Below, piece by piece: positions 11,943-23,602 of a stretch of DNA of 64,000 nucleotides. The first letter of the stretch is position 1. Every line of letters begins with the position of its first letter. This stretch comes from Amaranthus tricolor (Eukaryota; Streptophyta; Magnoliopsida; Caryophyllales; Amaranthaceae): assembly GCF_026212465.1 (NCBI RefSeq), contig NC_080052.1, positions 13,493,205-13,557,204 of the forward strand, in the 5' to 3' direction. The notes below the pieces were generated by a model. The model saw only the letters and a program-made list of their open reading frames with translations. It had not been told where the DNA came from and made no database searches. Both the position numbers and the translations under genes were made by a program.

Positions 11943-14243
11943 GTCAATTCCGCGCGTAAAGTAGCTCAAACTTGGTTTTGATGCGAAACCGGGGCTGATT
12001 AAGGCCTTGGTTATGCAAGGATTAATGTTGTGCGTAAGCTTTGATTAATGACACAGTGAAAAACTATAAATGATCATGAAAAGAACACGAAACAACCACA
12101 AACACTTAAACAAAATTCTGATCTGGCAAACTGTCGACCAGCCCACCTTCGGCTCAGCTTCTAGGAGTCCACGGGGATTGTTAGAATGGTTTTAGGACCT
12201 TGATAGCTAGATCCAAGTACCAAGATTCCATTTCCACTTTAGCCTAGGTCCTGGATGAATAGGTTTGGTCTCCACGTGTCGTGCAAGGTGGTCTGGTCAC
12301 TAGTTTGATGCTGTCAATTTCGCGTTTTTATTTGTCAAATTCGCGCTTAAAGTAGGTCAAACATGGTTTGTTATGCACGAAAATTGGCACACAACACTAT
12401 TTGCCATATATTATTGTGTTGAAATGGTTAGAATTCATAATAATAGTCATATGCTAGAAATTAGAAGTTAAGTTGCGATTTTATGCGTTTTTAAGCGTTT
12501 TTGTCAATTTCGCGCGTAAAGTATGTCAAACATGATTTGTTATGCACGAAACTTCGCACACAACACTATTTGGCATATATTATTGTGTTGAAATGGTTAT
12601 ACTTGATAATAATAGTCATATGCTAGAAATTAGAAGTTAAGTTGCGATTTTATGGGTTTTTAAGCATTTTTGTCAATTTCGCGCGTAAAGTAGGTCAAAC
12701 ATGGTTTGTTATGCACGAAACTTGGCACACAACACTATTTGGCATATATTATTGTTTTGAAATGGTTAGAATTGATAATAATAGTCATATGCTAGAAATT
12801 AGAAGTTAAGTTGCGATTTTATGCGTTTTAAAGCGTTTTTGTCAATTTCGCGCGTAAAGTACTCAAACTTGTTTTGTTATGCACGAAACTTGGCACACAA
12901 CACTATTTGGCATATATTATTGTGTTGAAATGGTTAGAATTGATAATAATAGTCATATGCTAGAAATTAGAAGTTAAGTTGCGATTTTATGCGTTTTTAA
13001 GCGTTTTTGTCAATTTCGCGCGTAAAGTACTCAAACTTGGTTTATTATGCACGAAACTTGGCACACAACACTATTTGGCATATATTATTGTGTTGAAATG
13101 GTTAGAATTGATAATAATAGTCATATGCTAGAAATTAGAAGTTAAGTTGCGATTTTATGCGTTTTTAAGCGTTTTTGTCAATTCCGCGCGTAAAGTAGCT
13201 CAAACTTGGTTTTGATGCGAAACCGGGGCTGATTAAGGCCTTGGTTATGCAAGGATTAATGTTGTGCGTAAGCTTTGATTAATTACACAGTGAAAAACTA
13301 CAAATGATCATGAAAAGAACACGAAACAACCACAAACACTTAAACAAAATTCTGATCTGGCAAACTGTCGACCAGCCCTCCTTCGGCTCAGCTGCTAGGA
13401 GTCCACGGGGATTGTTAGAATGGTTTTAGGACCTTGATAGCTAGATCCAAGTACCAAGATTCCATTTCCACTTTAGCCTAGGTCCTGGATGAATAGGTTT
13501 GGTCTCCACGTGTTGTGCAAGGTGGTCTGGTCACTAGTTTGATGCTGTCAATTTCGCGTTTTTATTTGTCAGATTCGCGCATAAAGTAGGTCAAACATGG
13601 TTTGTTATGAACGAAACTTGGCACACAACACTATTTGGCATATATTATTGTGTTGAAATGGTTAGAATTGATAATTATAGTCATATGCTAGAAATTAGAA
13701 GTTAAGTTGCGATTTTATGCGTTTTTAAGCGTTTTTGTCAATTTCGCGCGTAAATTAGGTCAAACATGGTTTGTTATGCACGAAACTTGGCACACAACAC
13801 TATTTGGCATATATTATTGTGTTGAAATGGTTATACTTGATAATAATAGTGATATGCTAGAAATTAGAAGTTAAGTTGCGATTTTATGGGTTTTTAAGCG
13901 TTTTTGTCAATTTCGCGCGTAAAGCAGGTCAAACATGGTTTGTTATGCACGAAACTTGGCACACAACACTATTTGGCATATATTATTGTGTTGAAATGGT
14001 TAGAATTGATAATAATAGTCATATGCTAGAAATTAGAAGTTAAGTTGCGATTTTATGCGTTTTTAAGCGTTTTTGTCAATTTCGCGCGTAAAGTAGGTCA
14101 AACATGGTTTGTTATGCACGAAACTTGGCACACAACACTATTTGGCATATATTATTGTGTTGAAATGGTTAGAATTGATAATAATAGTCATATGCTAGAA
14201 ATTAGAAGTTAAGTTGCGATTTTATGCGTTTTTAAGCGTTTTT
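11943..14243 (+). repeat. Region II, HOR unit 1 (2301 bp)
   Basis: Composition is B11, five A, B12 (13177), four A, giving a nine-A period. B11 carries AACTATAAATG and GCCCACCTTCGG but still CCTAGG, so it is intermediate between the two B lineages. Private substitutions are frequent (GCGCTTAAAG near 12345, GTATGTCAAAC near 12521, GCTGCTAGG in B12, GTCAGATT near 13568). This stretch is less homogenised than its neighbours. Confidence 0.87.
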
Positions 14244-16543
14244 GTCAATTCCGCGCGTAAAGTAGCTCAAACTTGGTTTTGATTCGAAACCGGGGCTGAT
14301 TAAGGCCTTGGTAATGCAAGGATTAATGTTGTGCGTAAGCTTTGATTAATGACACAGTGAAAAACTATAAATGATCATGAAAAGAACACGAAACAACCAC
14401 AAACACTTAAACAAAATTCTGATCTGGCAAACTGTCGACCAGCCCACCTTCGGCTCAGCTTCTAGGAGTCCACGGGGATTGTTAGAATGGTTTTAGGACC
14501 TTGATAGCTAGATCCAAGTACCAAGATTCCATTTCCACTTTAGCAAAGGTCCTGGATGAATAGGTTTGGTCTCCACGTGTCGTGCAAGGTGGTCTAGTCA
14601 CTAGTTTGATGCTGTCAATTTCGCGTTTTTATTTGTCAAATTCGCGCATAAAGTAGGTCAAACATGGTTTGTTATGCACGAAACTTGGCACACAACACTA
14701 TTTGGCATATATTATTGTGTTGAAACGGTTAGAATTGATAATAATAGTCATATGCTAGAAATTAGAAGTTAAGTTGCGATTTTATGCGTTTTTAAGCGTT
14801 TTTGTCAATTTCGCGCGTAAAGTAGGTCAAACATGGTTTGTTATGCAGGAAACTTGGCACACAACACTATTTGGCATATATTATTGTGTTGAAATGGTTA
14901 TACTTGATAATAATAGTCATATGCTAGAAATTAGAAGTTAAGTTGCGATTTTATGGGTTTTTAAGCATTTTTTTCAATTTCGCGCGTAAAGTAGGTCAAA
15001 CATGGTTTGTTATGCACGAAACTTGGCACACAACACTATTTGGCATATATTATTGTGTTGAAATGGTTAGAATTGATAATAATAGTCATATGCTAGAAAT
15101 TAGAAGTTAAGTTGCGATTTTATGCGTTTTAAAGCGTTTTTGTCAATTTCGCGCGTAAAGTACTCAAACTTGGTTTGTTATGCACGAAACTTGGCACACA
15201 ACACTATTTGGCATATATTATTGTGTTGAAATGGTTAGAATTGATAATAATAGTCATATGCTAGAAATTAGAAGTTAAGTTGCGATTTTATGCGTTTTTA
15301 AGCGTTTTTGTCAATTTCGCGTGTAAAGTAGGTCAAACATGGTTTGTTATGCACGAAACTTGGCACACAACACTATTTGGCATATATTATTGTGTTGAAA
15401 TGGTTAGAATTGATAATAATAGTCATATGTTAGAAACTAGAAGTTAAGTTGCGATTTTATGCGTTTTTAAGCGTTTTTGTCAATTCCGCGCGTAAAGTAG
15501 CTCAAACTTGGTTTTGATGCGAAACCGTGGCTGATTAAGGCCTTGGTTATGCAAGGATTAATGTTGTGCGTAAGCTTTGATTAATGACACAGTGAAAAAC
15601 TACAAATGATCATGAAAAGAACACGAAACAACCACAAACACTTAAACAAAATTCTGATCTGGCAAACTGTCGACCAGCCCTCCTTCGGCTCAGCTTCTAG
15701 GAGTCCACGGGGATTGTTAGAATGGTTTTAGGACCTTGATAGCTAGATCCAAGTACCAAGATTCCATTTCCACTTTAGCCTAGGTCCTGGATGAATAGGT
15801 TTGGTCTCCACGTGTCGTGCAAGGTGGTCTGGTCACTAGTTTGATGCTGTCAATTTCGCGTTTTTATTTGTCAAATTCGCGCATAAAGTAGGTCAAACAT
15901 GGTTTATTATGCACGAAAATTGGCACACAACACTATTTGGCATATATTATTGTGTTGAAATGATTAGAATTGATAATAATAGTCATATGCTAGAAATTAG
16001 AAGTTAAGTTGCGATTTTATGCGTTTTTAAGCGTTTTTGTCAATTTCGCGCGTAAAGTAGGTCAAACATGATTTGTTATGCACGAAACATCGCACACAAC
16101 ACTATTTGGCATATATTATTGTGTTGAAATGGTTATACTTGATAATAATAGTCATATGCTAGAAATTAGAAGTTAAGTTGCGATTTTATGCGTTTTAAAG
16201 CGTTTTTGTCAATTTCGCGCGTAAAGTACTCAAACTTGTTTTGTTATGCACGAAACTTGGCACACAACACTATTTGGCATATATTATTGTGTTGAAATGG
16301 TTAGAATTGATAATAATAGTCATATGCTAGAAATTAGAAGTTAAGTTGCGATTTTATGCGTTTTTAAGCGTTTTTGTCAATTTCGCGCGTAAAGTACTCA
16401 AACTTGGTTTGTTATGCACGAAACTTGGCACACAACACTATTTGGCATATATTATTGTGTTGAAATGTTTAGAATTGATAATAATAGTCATATGCTAGAA
16501 ATTAGAAGTTAAGTTGCGATTTTATGCGTTTTTAAGCGTTTTT
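14244..16543 (+). repeat. Region II, HOR unit 2 (2300 bp)
   Basis: Composition is B13, five A, B14 (15479), four A. B13 is the first B in the window with CAAAGG in place of CCTAGG, and it is followed by an A with GTTGAAACGG. That pairing becomes the fixed phase marker of region III. B13 also has a private GATTCGAAACC head. The five A monomers after B13 have the same order of subtypes as those after B33 (30653), about 16.4 kb to the right. Confidence 0.87.
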
Positions 16544-17272
16544 GTCAATTCCGCGCGTAAAGTAGCTCAAACATGGTTTTGATGCGAAACCGGGGCTGAT
16601 TAAGGCCTTGGTTATGCAAGAATTAATGTTGTGCGTAAGCTTTGATTAATGACACAGTGAAAAACTAGAAATGGTCATGAAAAGAACACGAAACAACCAC
16701 AAACACTTAAACAAAATTCTGATCTGGCGAACTGTCGACCAGCCCTCCTTCGGCTCAGCTTCTAGGAGTCCACGGGGATTGTTAGAATGGTTTTAGGACC
16801 TTGATAGCTAGATCCAAGTACCAAGATTCCATTTCCACTTTAGCCTAGGTCCTGGATGAATAGGTTTGGTCTCCACGTGTCGTGCAAGGTGGTCTGGTCA
16901 CTAGTTTGATGCTGTCAATTTCGCGTTTTTATTTGTCAAATTCGCGCATAAAGTAGGTCAAACATGGTTTGTTATGCACGAAACTTGGCACACAACACTA
17001 TTTGGCATATATTATTGTGTTGAAATGGTTAGAATTGATAATAATAGTCATATGCTAGAAATTAGAAGTTAAGTTGCGATTTTATGCGTTTTTAAGCGTT
17101 TTTGTCAATTTCGCGCGTAAAGTAGGTCAAACATGGTTTGTTATGCACGAAACTTGGCACACAACACTATTTGGCATATATTATTGTGTTGAAATGGTTA
17201 GAATTGATAATAATAGTCATATGCTAGAAATTAGAAGTTAAGTTGCGATTTTATGCGTTTTTAAGCGTTTTT
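16544..17272 (+). repeat. Region II/III junction: B15 plus two A (729 bp)
   Basis: B15 is the first unit with GGCGAACTGTCGACC, a marker of the non-CAAAGG B units in region III, and it has a private AACTAGAAATGG. The A just before it (near 16466) carries GAAATGTTTAG, seen again before B26 near 25150. This short unit looks like the seed from which the 2353 bp HOR was assembled. Confidence 0.8.
17104..17272 (+). repeat. Reference copy of module A, 169 bp satellite monomer
   Basis: This copy is close to the consensus. It runs from GTCAATTTCGCGCG, through a GGCATATATTATTG segment, to a tail made of two GCGTTTTT blocks ten bases apart (17255-17262 and 17265-17272). GC is 55 of 169. The length is close to one nucleosome plus short linker, as in many plant and animal centromeric satellites. 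Copies differ mainly at four places: the head (GTAGGTCAAACATGG or the one-base-shorter GTACTCAAACTTGG or GTACTCAAACTTG), the middle (GGTTAGAATTG, GGTTATACTTG or GGTTATAATTG), a G/A at CACGAAAC or CACAAAAC, and the tail (GCGTTTTTAAGCG, GGGTTTTTAAGCA, GCGTTTTAAAGCG or TTTTAATCG). These combinations recur at fixed positions in the HORs, so they serve as position markers. I do not recognise the family. Confidence 0.95.
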
Positions 17273-19625
17273 GTCAATTCCGCGCGTAAAGTAGCTCAAA
17301 CTTGGTTTTGATGCGAAACCGGGGCTGATTAAGGCCTTGGTTATGCAAGGATTAATGTTGTGCGTAAGCTTTTATTAATGACACAGTGAAAAACTATAAA
17401 TGATCATGAAAAGAAAAGGAAAGAACCACAAACACTTAAACAAAATTCTGATCTGGCAAACTGTCGACCAGCCCACCTTCGGCTCAGCTTCTAGGAGTCC
17501 ACGGGGATTGTTAGAATGGTTTTAGGACCTTGATAGCTAGATCCAAGTACCAAGATTCGATTTCCACTTTAGCAAAGGTCCTGGATGAATAGGTTTGGTC
17601 TCCACGTGTCGTGCAAGGTGGTCTAGTCACTAGTTTGATGCTGTCAATTTCGCGTTTTTATTTGTCAAATTCGCGCATAAAGTAGGTCAAACATGGTTTG
17701 TTATGCACGAAACTTGGCACACAACACTATTTGGCATATATTATTGTGTTTAAACGGTTAGAATTGATAATAATAGTCATATGCTAGAAATTAGAAGTTA
17801 AGTTGCGATTTTATGCGTTTTTAAGCGTTTTTGTCAATTTCGCGCGTAAAGTACTCAAACTTGTTTTGTTATGCACGAAACTTGGCACACAACACTATTT
17901 GGCATATATTATTGTGTTGAAATGGTTAGAATTGATAATAATAGTCATATGCTAGAAATTAGAAGTTAAGTTGCGATTTTATGCGTTTTTAAGCGTTTTT
18001 GTCAATTTCGCGCGTAAAGTACTCAAACTTGGTTTGTTATGCACGAAACTTGGCACACAACACTATTTGGCATATATTATTGTGTTGAAATGGTTAGAAT
18101 TGATAATAATAGTCATATGCTAGAAATTAGAAGTTAAGTTGCGATTTTATGCGTTTTTAAGCGTTTTTGTCAATTCCGCGCGTAAAGTAGCTCAAACATG
18201 GTTTTGATGCGAAACCGGGGCTGATTAAGGCCTTGGTTATGCAAGAATTAATGTTGTGCGTAAGCTTTGATTAATGACACAGTGAAAAACTACAAATGGT
18301 CATGAAAAGAACACGAAACAACCACAAACACTTAAACAAAATTCTGATCTGGCGAACTGTCGACCAGCCCTCCGTCGGCTCAGTTTCTAGGAGTCCACGG
18401 GGATTGTTAGAATGGTTTTAGGACCTTGATAGCTAGATCCAAGTACCAAGATTCCATTTCCACTTTAGCCTAGGTCCTGGATGAATAGGTTTGGTCTCCA
18501 CGTGTCGTGCAAGGTGGTCTGGTCACTAGTTTGATGCTGTCAATTTCGCATTTTTATTTGTCAAATTCGCGCATAAAGTAGGTCAAACATGGTTTGTTAT
18601 GCACGAAACTTGGCACACAACACTATTTGGCATATATTATTGTGTTGAAATGGTTAGAATTGATAATAATAGTCATATGCTAGAAATTAGAAGTTAAGTT
18701 GCGATTTTATGCGTTTTTAAGCGTTTTTGTCAATTTCGCGCGTAAAGTACTCAAACTTGGTTTGTTATGCACGAAACTTGGCACACAACACTATTTGGCA
18801 TATATTATTGTGTTGAAATGGTTAGAATTGATAATAATAGTCATATGCTAGAAATTAGAAGTTAAGTTGCGATTTTATGCGTTTTTAAGCGTTTTTGTCA
18901 ATTCCGCGCGTAAAGTAGCTCAAACATGGTTTTGATGCGAAACCGGGGCTGATTAAGGCCTTAGTTATGCAAGAATTAATGTTGTGCGTAAGCTTTGATT
19001 AATGACACAGTGAAAAACTACAAATGGTCATGAAAAGAACACGAAACAACCACAAACACTTAAACAAAATTCTGATCTGGCGAACTGTCGACCAGCCCTC
19101 CTTCGGCTCAGCTTCTAGGAGTCCACGAGGATTGTTAGAATGGTTTTAGGACCTTGATAGCTAGATCCAAGTACCAAGATTCCATTTCCACTTTAGCCTA
19201 GGTCCTGGATGAATAGGTTTGGTCTCCACGTGTCGTGCAAGGTGGTCTGGTCACTAGTTTGATGCTGTCAATTTCGCGTTTTTATTTGTCAAATTCGCGC
19301 ATAAAGTAGGTCAAACATGGTTTGTTATGCACGAAACTTGGCACACAACACTATTTGGCATATATTATTGTGTTGAAATGGTTAGAATTGATAATAATAG
19401 TCATATGCTAGAAATTAGAAGTTAAGTTGCGATTTTATGCGTTTTTAAGCGTTTTTGTCAATTTCGCGCGTAAAGTAGGTCAAACATGGTTTGTTATGCA
19501 CGAAACTTGGCACACAACACTATTTGGCATATATTATTGTGTTGAAATGGTTAGAATTGATAATAATAGTCATATGCTAGAAATTAGAAGTTAAGTTGCG
19601 ATTTTATGCGTTTTTAAGCGTTTTT
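17273..19625 (+). repeat. Region III, 2353 bp HOR, unit 1
   Basis: Composition is B16, three A, B17 (18169), two A, B18 (18897), two A. The phase marker B16 has AGCTTTTATT, AACTATAAATG, CCCACC, GATTCGATTTCC, CAAAGG and TCTAGTCAC. The A after it has GTTTAAAC (17748-17755). B16 has a private AAGAAAAGGAAAG, B17 has CTCCGTCGG with CAGTTTCTAGG, and B18 has CCACGAGG. All three privates recur 3977 bp to the right. Confidence 0.93.
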
Positions 19626-21249
19626 GTCAATTCCGCGCGTAAAGTAGCTCAAACTTGGTTTTGATGCGAAACCGGGGCTGATTAAGGCCTTGGTTATGCA
19701 AGGATTAATGTTGTGCGTAAGCTTTTATTAATGACACAGTGAAAAACTATAAATGATCATGAAAAGAACACGAAACAACCACAAACACTTAAACAAAATT
19801 CTGATCTGGCAAACTGTCGACCAGCCCACCTTCGGCTCAGCTTCTAGGAGTCCACGGGGATTGTTAGAATGGTTTTAGGACCTTGATAGCTAGATCCAAG
19901 TACCAAGATTCGATTTCCACTTTAGCAAAGGTCCTGGATGAATAGGTTTGGTCTCCACGTGTCGTGCAAGGTGGTCTAGTCACTAGTTTGATGCTGTCAA
20001 TTTCGCGTTTTTATTTGTCAAATTCGCGCATAAAGTAGGTCAAACATGGTTTGTTATGCACGAAACTTGGCACACAACACTATTTGGCATATATTATTGT
20101 GTTTAAACGGTTAGAATTGATAATAATAGTCATATGCTAGAAATTAGAAGTTAAGTTGCGATTTTATGCGTTTTTAAGCGTTTTTGTCAATTTCGCGCGT
20201 AAAGTACTCAAACTTGTTTTGTTATGCACGAAACTTGGCACACAACACTATTTGGCATATATTATTGTGTTGAAATGGTTAGAATTGATAATAATAGTCA
20301 TATGCTAGAAATTAGAAGTTAAGTTGCGATTTTATGCGTTTTTAAGCGTTTTTGTCAATTTCGCGCGTAAAGTACTCAAACTTGGTTTGTTATGCACGAA
20401 ACTTGGCACACAACACTATTTGGCATATATTATTGTGTTGAAATGGTTAGAATTGATAATAATAGTCATATGATAGAAATTAGAAGTTAAGTTGCGATTT
20501 TATGCGTTTTTAAGCGTTTTTGTCAATTCCGCGCGTAAAGTAGCTCAAACATGGTTTTGATGCGAAACCGGGGCTGATTAAGGCCTTGGTTATGCAAGAA
20601 TTAATGTTGTGCGTAAGCTTTGATTAATGACACAGTGAAAAACTACAAATGGTCAAGAAAAGAACACGAAACAACCACAAACACTTAAACAAAATTCTGA
20701 TCTGGCGAACTGTCGACCAGCCCTCCTTCGGCTCAGCTTCTAGGAGTCCACGGGGATTGTTAGAATGGTTTTAGGACCTTGATAGCTAGATCCAAGTACC
20801 AAGATTCCATTTCCACTTTAGCCTAGGTCCTGGATGAATAGGTTTGGTCTCCACGTGTCGTGCAAGGTGGTCTGGTCACTAGTTTGATGCTGTCAATTTC
20901 GCATTTTTATTTGTCAAATTCGCGCATAAAGTAGGTCAAACATGGTTTGTTATGCACGAAACTTGGCACACAACACTATTTGGCATATATTATTGTGTTG
21001 AAATGGTTAGAATTGATAATAATAGTCATATGCTAGAAATTAGAAGTTAAGTTGCGATTTTATGCGTTTTTAAGCGTTTTTGTCAATTTCGCGCGTAAAG
21101 TACTCAAACTTGGTTTGTTATGCACGAAACTTGGCACACAACACTATTTGGCATATATTATTGTGTTGAAATGGTTAGAATTGAAAATAATAGTCATATG
21201 CTAGAAATTAGAAGTTAAGTTGCGATTTTATGCGTTTTTAAGCGTTTTT
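19626..21249 (+). repeat. Region III, truncated HOR unit 2 (1624 bp)
   Basis: Composition is B19, three A, B20 (20522), two A. Compared with the other units it lacks one B plus two A (729 bp). B20 carries a private GGTCAAGAAAAG and the A before it has CATATGATAG near 20467; both recur in B25 and its preceding A. The A before B21 has a private TTGAAAATAAT. The loss fits unequal exchange between the two B-2A subunits of the HOR. Confidence 0.92.
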
Positions 21250-23602
21250 GTCAATTCCGCGCGTAAAGTAGCTCAAACTTGGTTTTGATGCGAAACCGGG
21301 GCTGATTAAGGCCTTGGTTATGCAAGGATTAATGTTGTGCGTAAGCTTTTATTAATGACACAGTGAAAAACTATAAATGATCATGAAAAGAAAAGGAAAG
21401 AACCACAAACACTTAAACAAAATTCTGATCTGGCAAACTGTCGACCAGCCCACCTTCGGCTCAGCTTCTAGGAGTCCACGGGGATTGTTAGAATGGTTTT
21501 AGGACCTTGATAGCTAGATCCAAGTACCAAGATTCGATTTCCACTTTAGCAAAGGTCCTGGATGAATAGGTTTGGTCTCCACGTGTCGTGCAAGGTGGTC
21601 TAGTCACTAGTTTGATGCTGTCAATTTCGCGTTTTTATTTGTCAAATTCGCGCATAAAGTAGGTCAAACATGGTTTGTTATGCACGAAACTTGGCACACA
21701 ACACTATTTGGCATATATTATTGTGTTTAAACGGTTAGAATTGATAATAATAGTCATATGCTAGAAATTAGAAGTTAAGTTGCGATTTTATGCGTTTTTA
21801 AGCGTTTTTGTCAATTTCGCGCGTAAAGTACTCAAACTTGTTTTGTTATGCACGAAACTTGGCACACAACACTATTTGGCATATATTATTGTGTTGAAAT
21901 GGTTAGAATTGATAATAATAGTCATATGCTAGAAATTAGAAGTTAAGTTGCGATTTTATGCGTTTTTAAGCGTTTTTGTCAATTTCGCGCGTAAAGTACT
22001 CAAACTTGGTTTGTTATGCACGAAACTTGGCACACAACACTATTTGGCATATATTATTGTGTTGAAATGGTTAGAATTGATAATAATAGTCATATGCTAG
22101 AAATTAGAAGTTAAGTTGCGATTTTATGCGTTTTTAAGCGTTTTTGTCAATTCCGCGCGTAAAGTAGCTCAAACATGGTTTTGATGCGAAACCGGGGCTG
22201 ATTAAGGCCTTGGTTATGCAAGAATTAATGTTGTGCGTAAGCTTTGATTAATGACACAGTGAAAAACTACAAATGGTCATGAAAAGAACACGAAACAACC
22301 ACAAACACTTAAACAAAATTCTGATCTGGCGAACTGTCGACCAGCCCTCCGTCGGCTCAGTTTCTAGGAGTCCACGGGGATTGTTAGAATGGTTTTAGGA
22401 CCTTGATAGCTAGATCCAAGTACCAAGATTCCATTTCCACTTTAGCCTAGGTCCTGGATGAATAGGTTTGGTCTCCACGTGTCGTGCAAGGTGGTCTGGT
22501 CACTAGTTTGATGCTGTCAATTTCGCATTTTTATTTGTCAAATTCGCGCATAAAGTAGGTCAAACATGGTTTGTTATGCACGAAACTTGGCACACAACAC
22601 TATTTGGCATATATTATTGTGTTGAAATGGTTAGAATTGATAATAATAGTCATATGCTAGAAATTAGAAGTTAAGTTGCGATTTTATGCGTTTTTAAGCG
22701 TTTTTGTCAATTTCGCGCGTAAAGTACTCAAACTTGGTTTGTTATGCACGAAACTTGGCACACAACACTATTTGGCATATATTATTGTGTTGAAATGGTT
22801 AGAATTGATAATAATAGTCATATGCTAGAAATTAGAAGTTAAGTTGCGATTTTATGCGTTTTTAAGCGTTTTTGTCAATTCCGCGCGTAAAGTAGCTCAA
22901 ACATGGTTTTGATGCGAAACCGGGGCTGATTAAGGCCTTAGTTATGCAAGAATTAATGTTGTGCGTAAGCTTTGATTAATGACACAGTGAAAAACTACAA
23001 ATGGTCATGAAAAGAACACGAAACAACCACAAACACTTAAACAAAATTCTGATCTGGCGAACTGTCGACCAGCCCTCCTTCGGCTCAGCTTCTAGGAGTC
23101 CACGAGGATTGTTAGAATGGTTTTAGGACCTTGATAGCTAGATCCAAGTACCAAGATTCCATTTCCACTTTAGCCTAGGTCCTGGATGAATAGGTTTGGT
23201 CTCCACGTGTCGTGCAAGGTGGTCTGGTCACTAGTTTGATGCTGTCAATTTCGCGTTTTTATTTGTCAAATTCGCGCATAAAGTAGGTCAAACATGGTTT
23301 GTTATGCACGAAACTTGGCACACAACACTATTTGGCATATATTATTGTGTTGAAATGGTTAGAATTGATAATAATAGTCATATGCTAGAAATTAGAAGTT
23401 AAGTTGCGATTTTATGCGTTTTTAAGCGTTTTTGTCAATTTCGCGCGTAAAGTAGGTCAAACATGGTTTGTTATGCACGAAACTTGGCACACAACACTAT
23501 TTGGCATATATTATTGTGTTGAAATGGTTAGAATTGATAATAATAGTCATATGCTAGAAATTAGAAGTTAAGTTGCGATTTTATGCGTTTTTAAGCGTTT
23601 TT
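21250..23602 (+). repeat. Region III, 2353 bp HOR, unit 3
   Basis: Composition is B21, three A, B22 (22146), two A, B23 (22874), two A. It carries the same private changes as unit 1 (AAGAAAAGGAAAG in B21, CTCCGTCGG with CAGTTTCTAGG in B22, CCACGAGG in B23). It is therefore a direct copy of unit 1 rather than of its left neighbour. GTTTAAAC lies at 21725-21732. Confidence 0.93.

Noticed and set aside
17255..17272. GCGTTTTT doublet as a separate microsatellite
   Set aside because: It is a fixed two-copy part of the A tail that varies in sequence but not in copy number.
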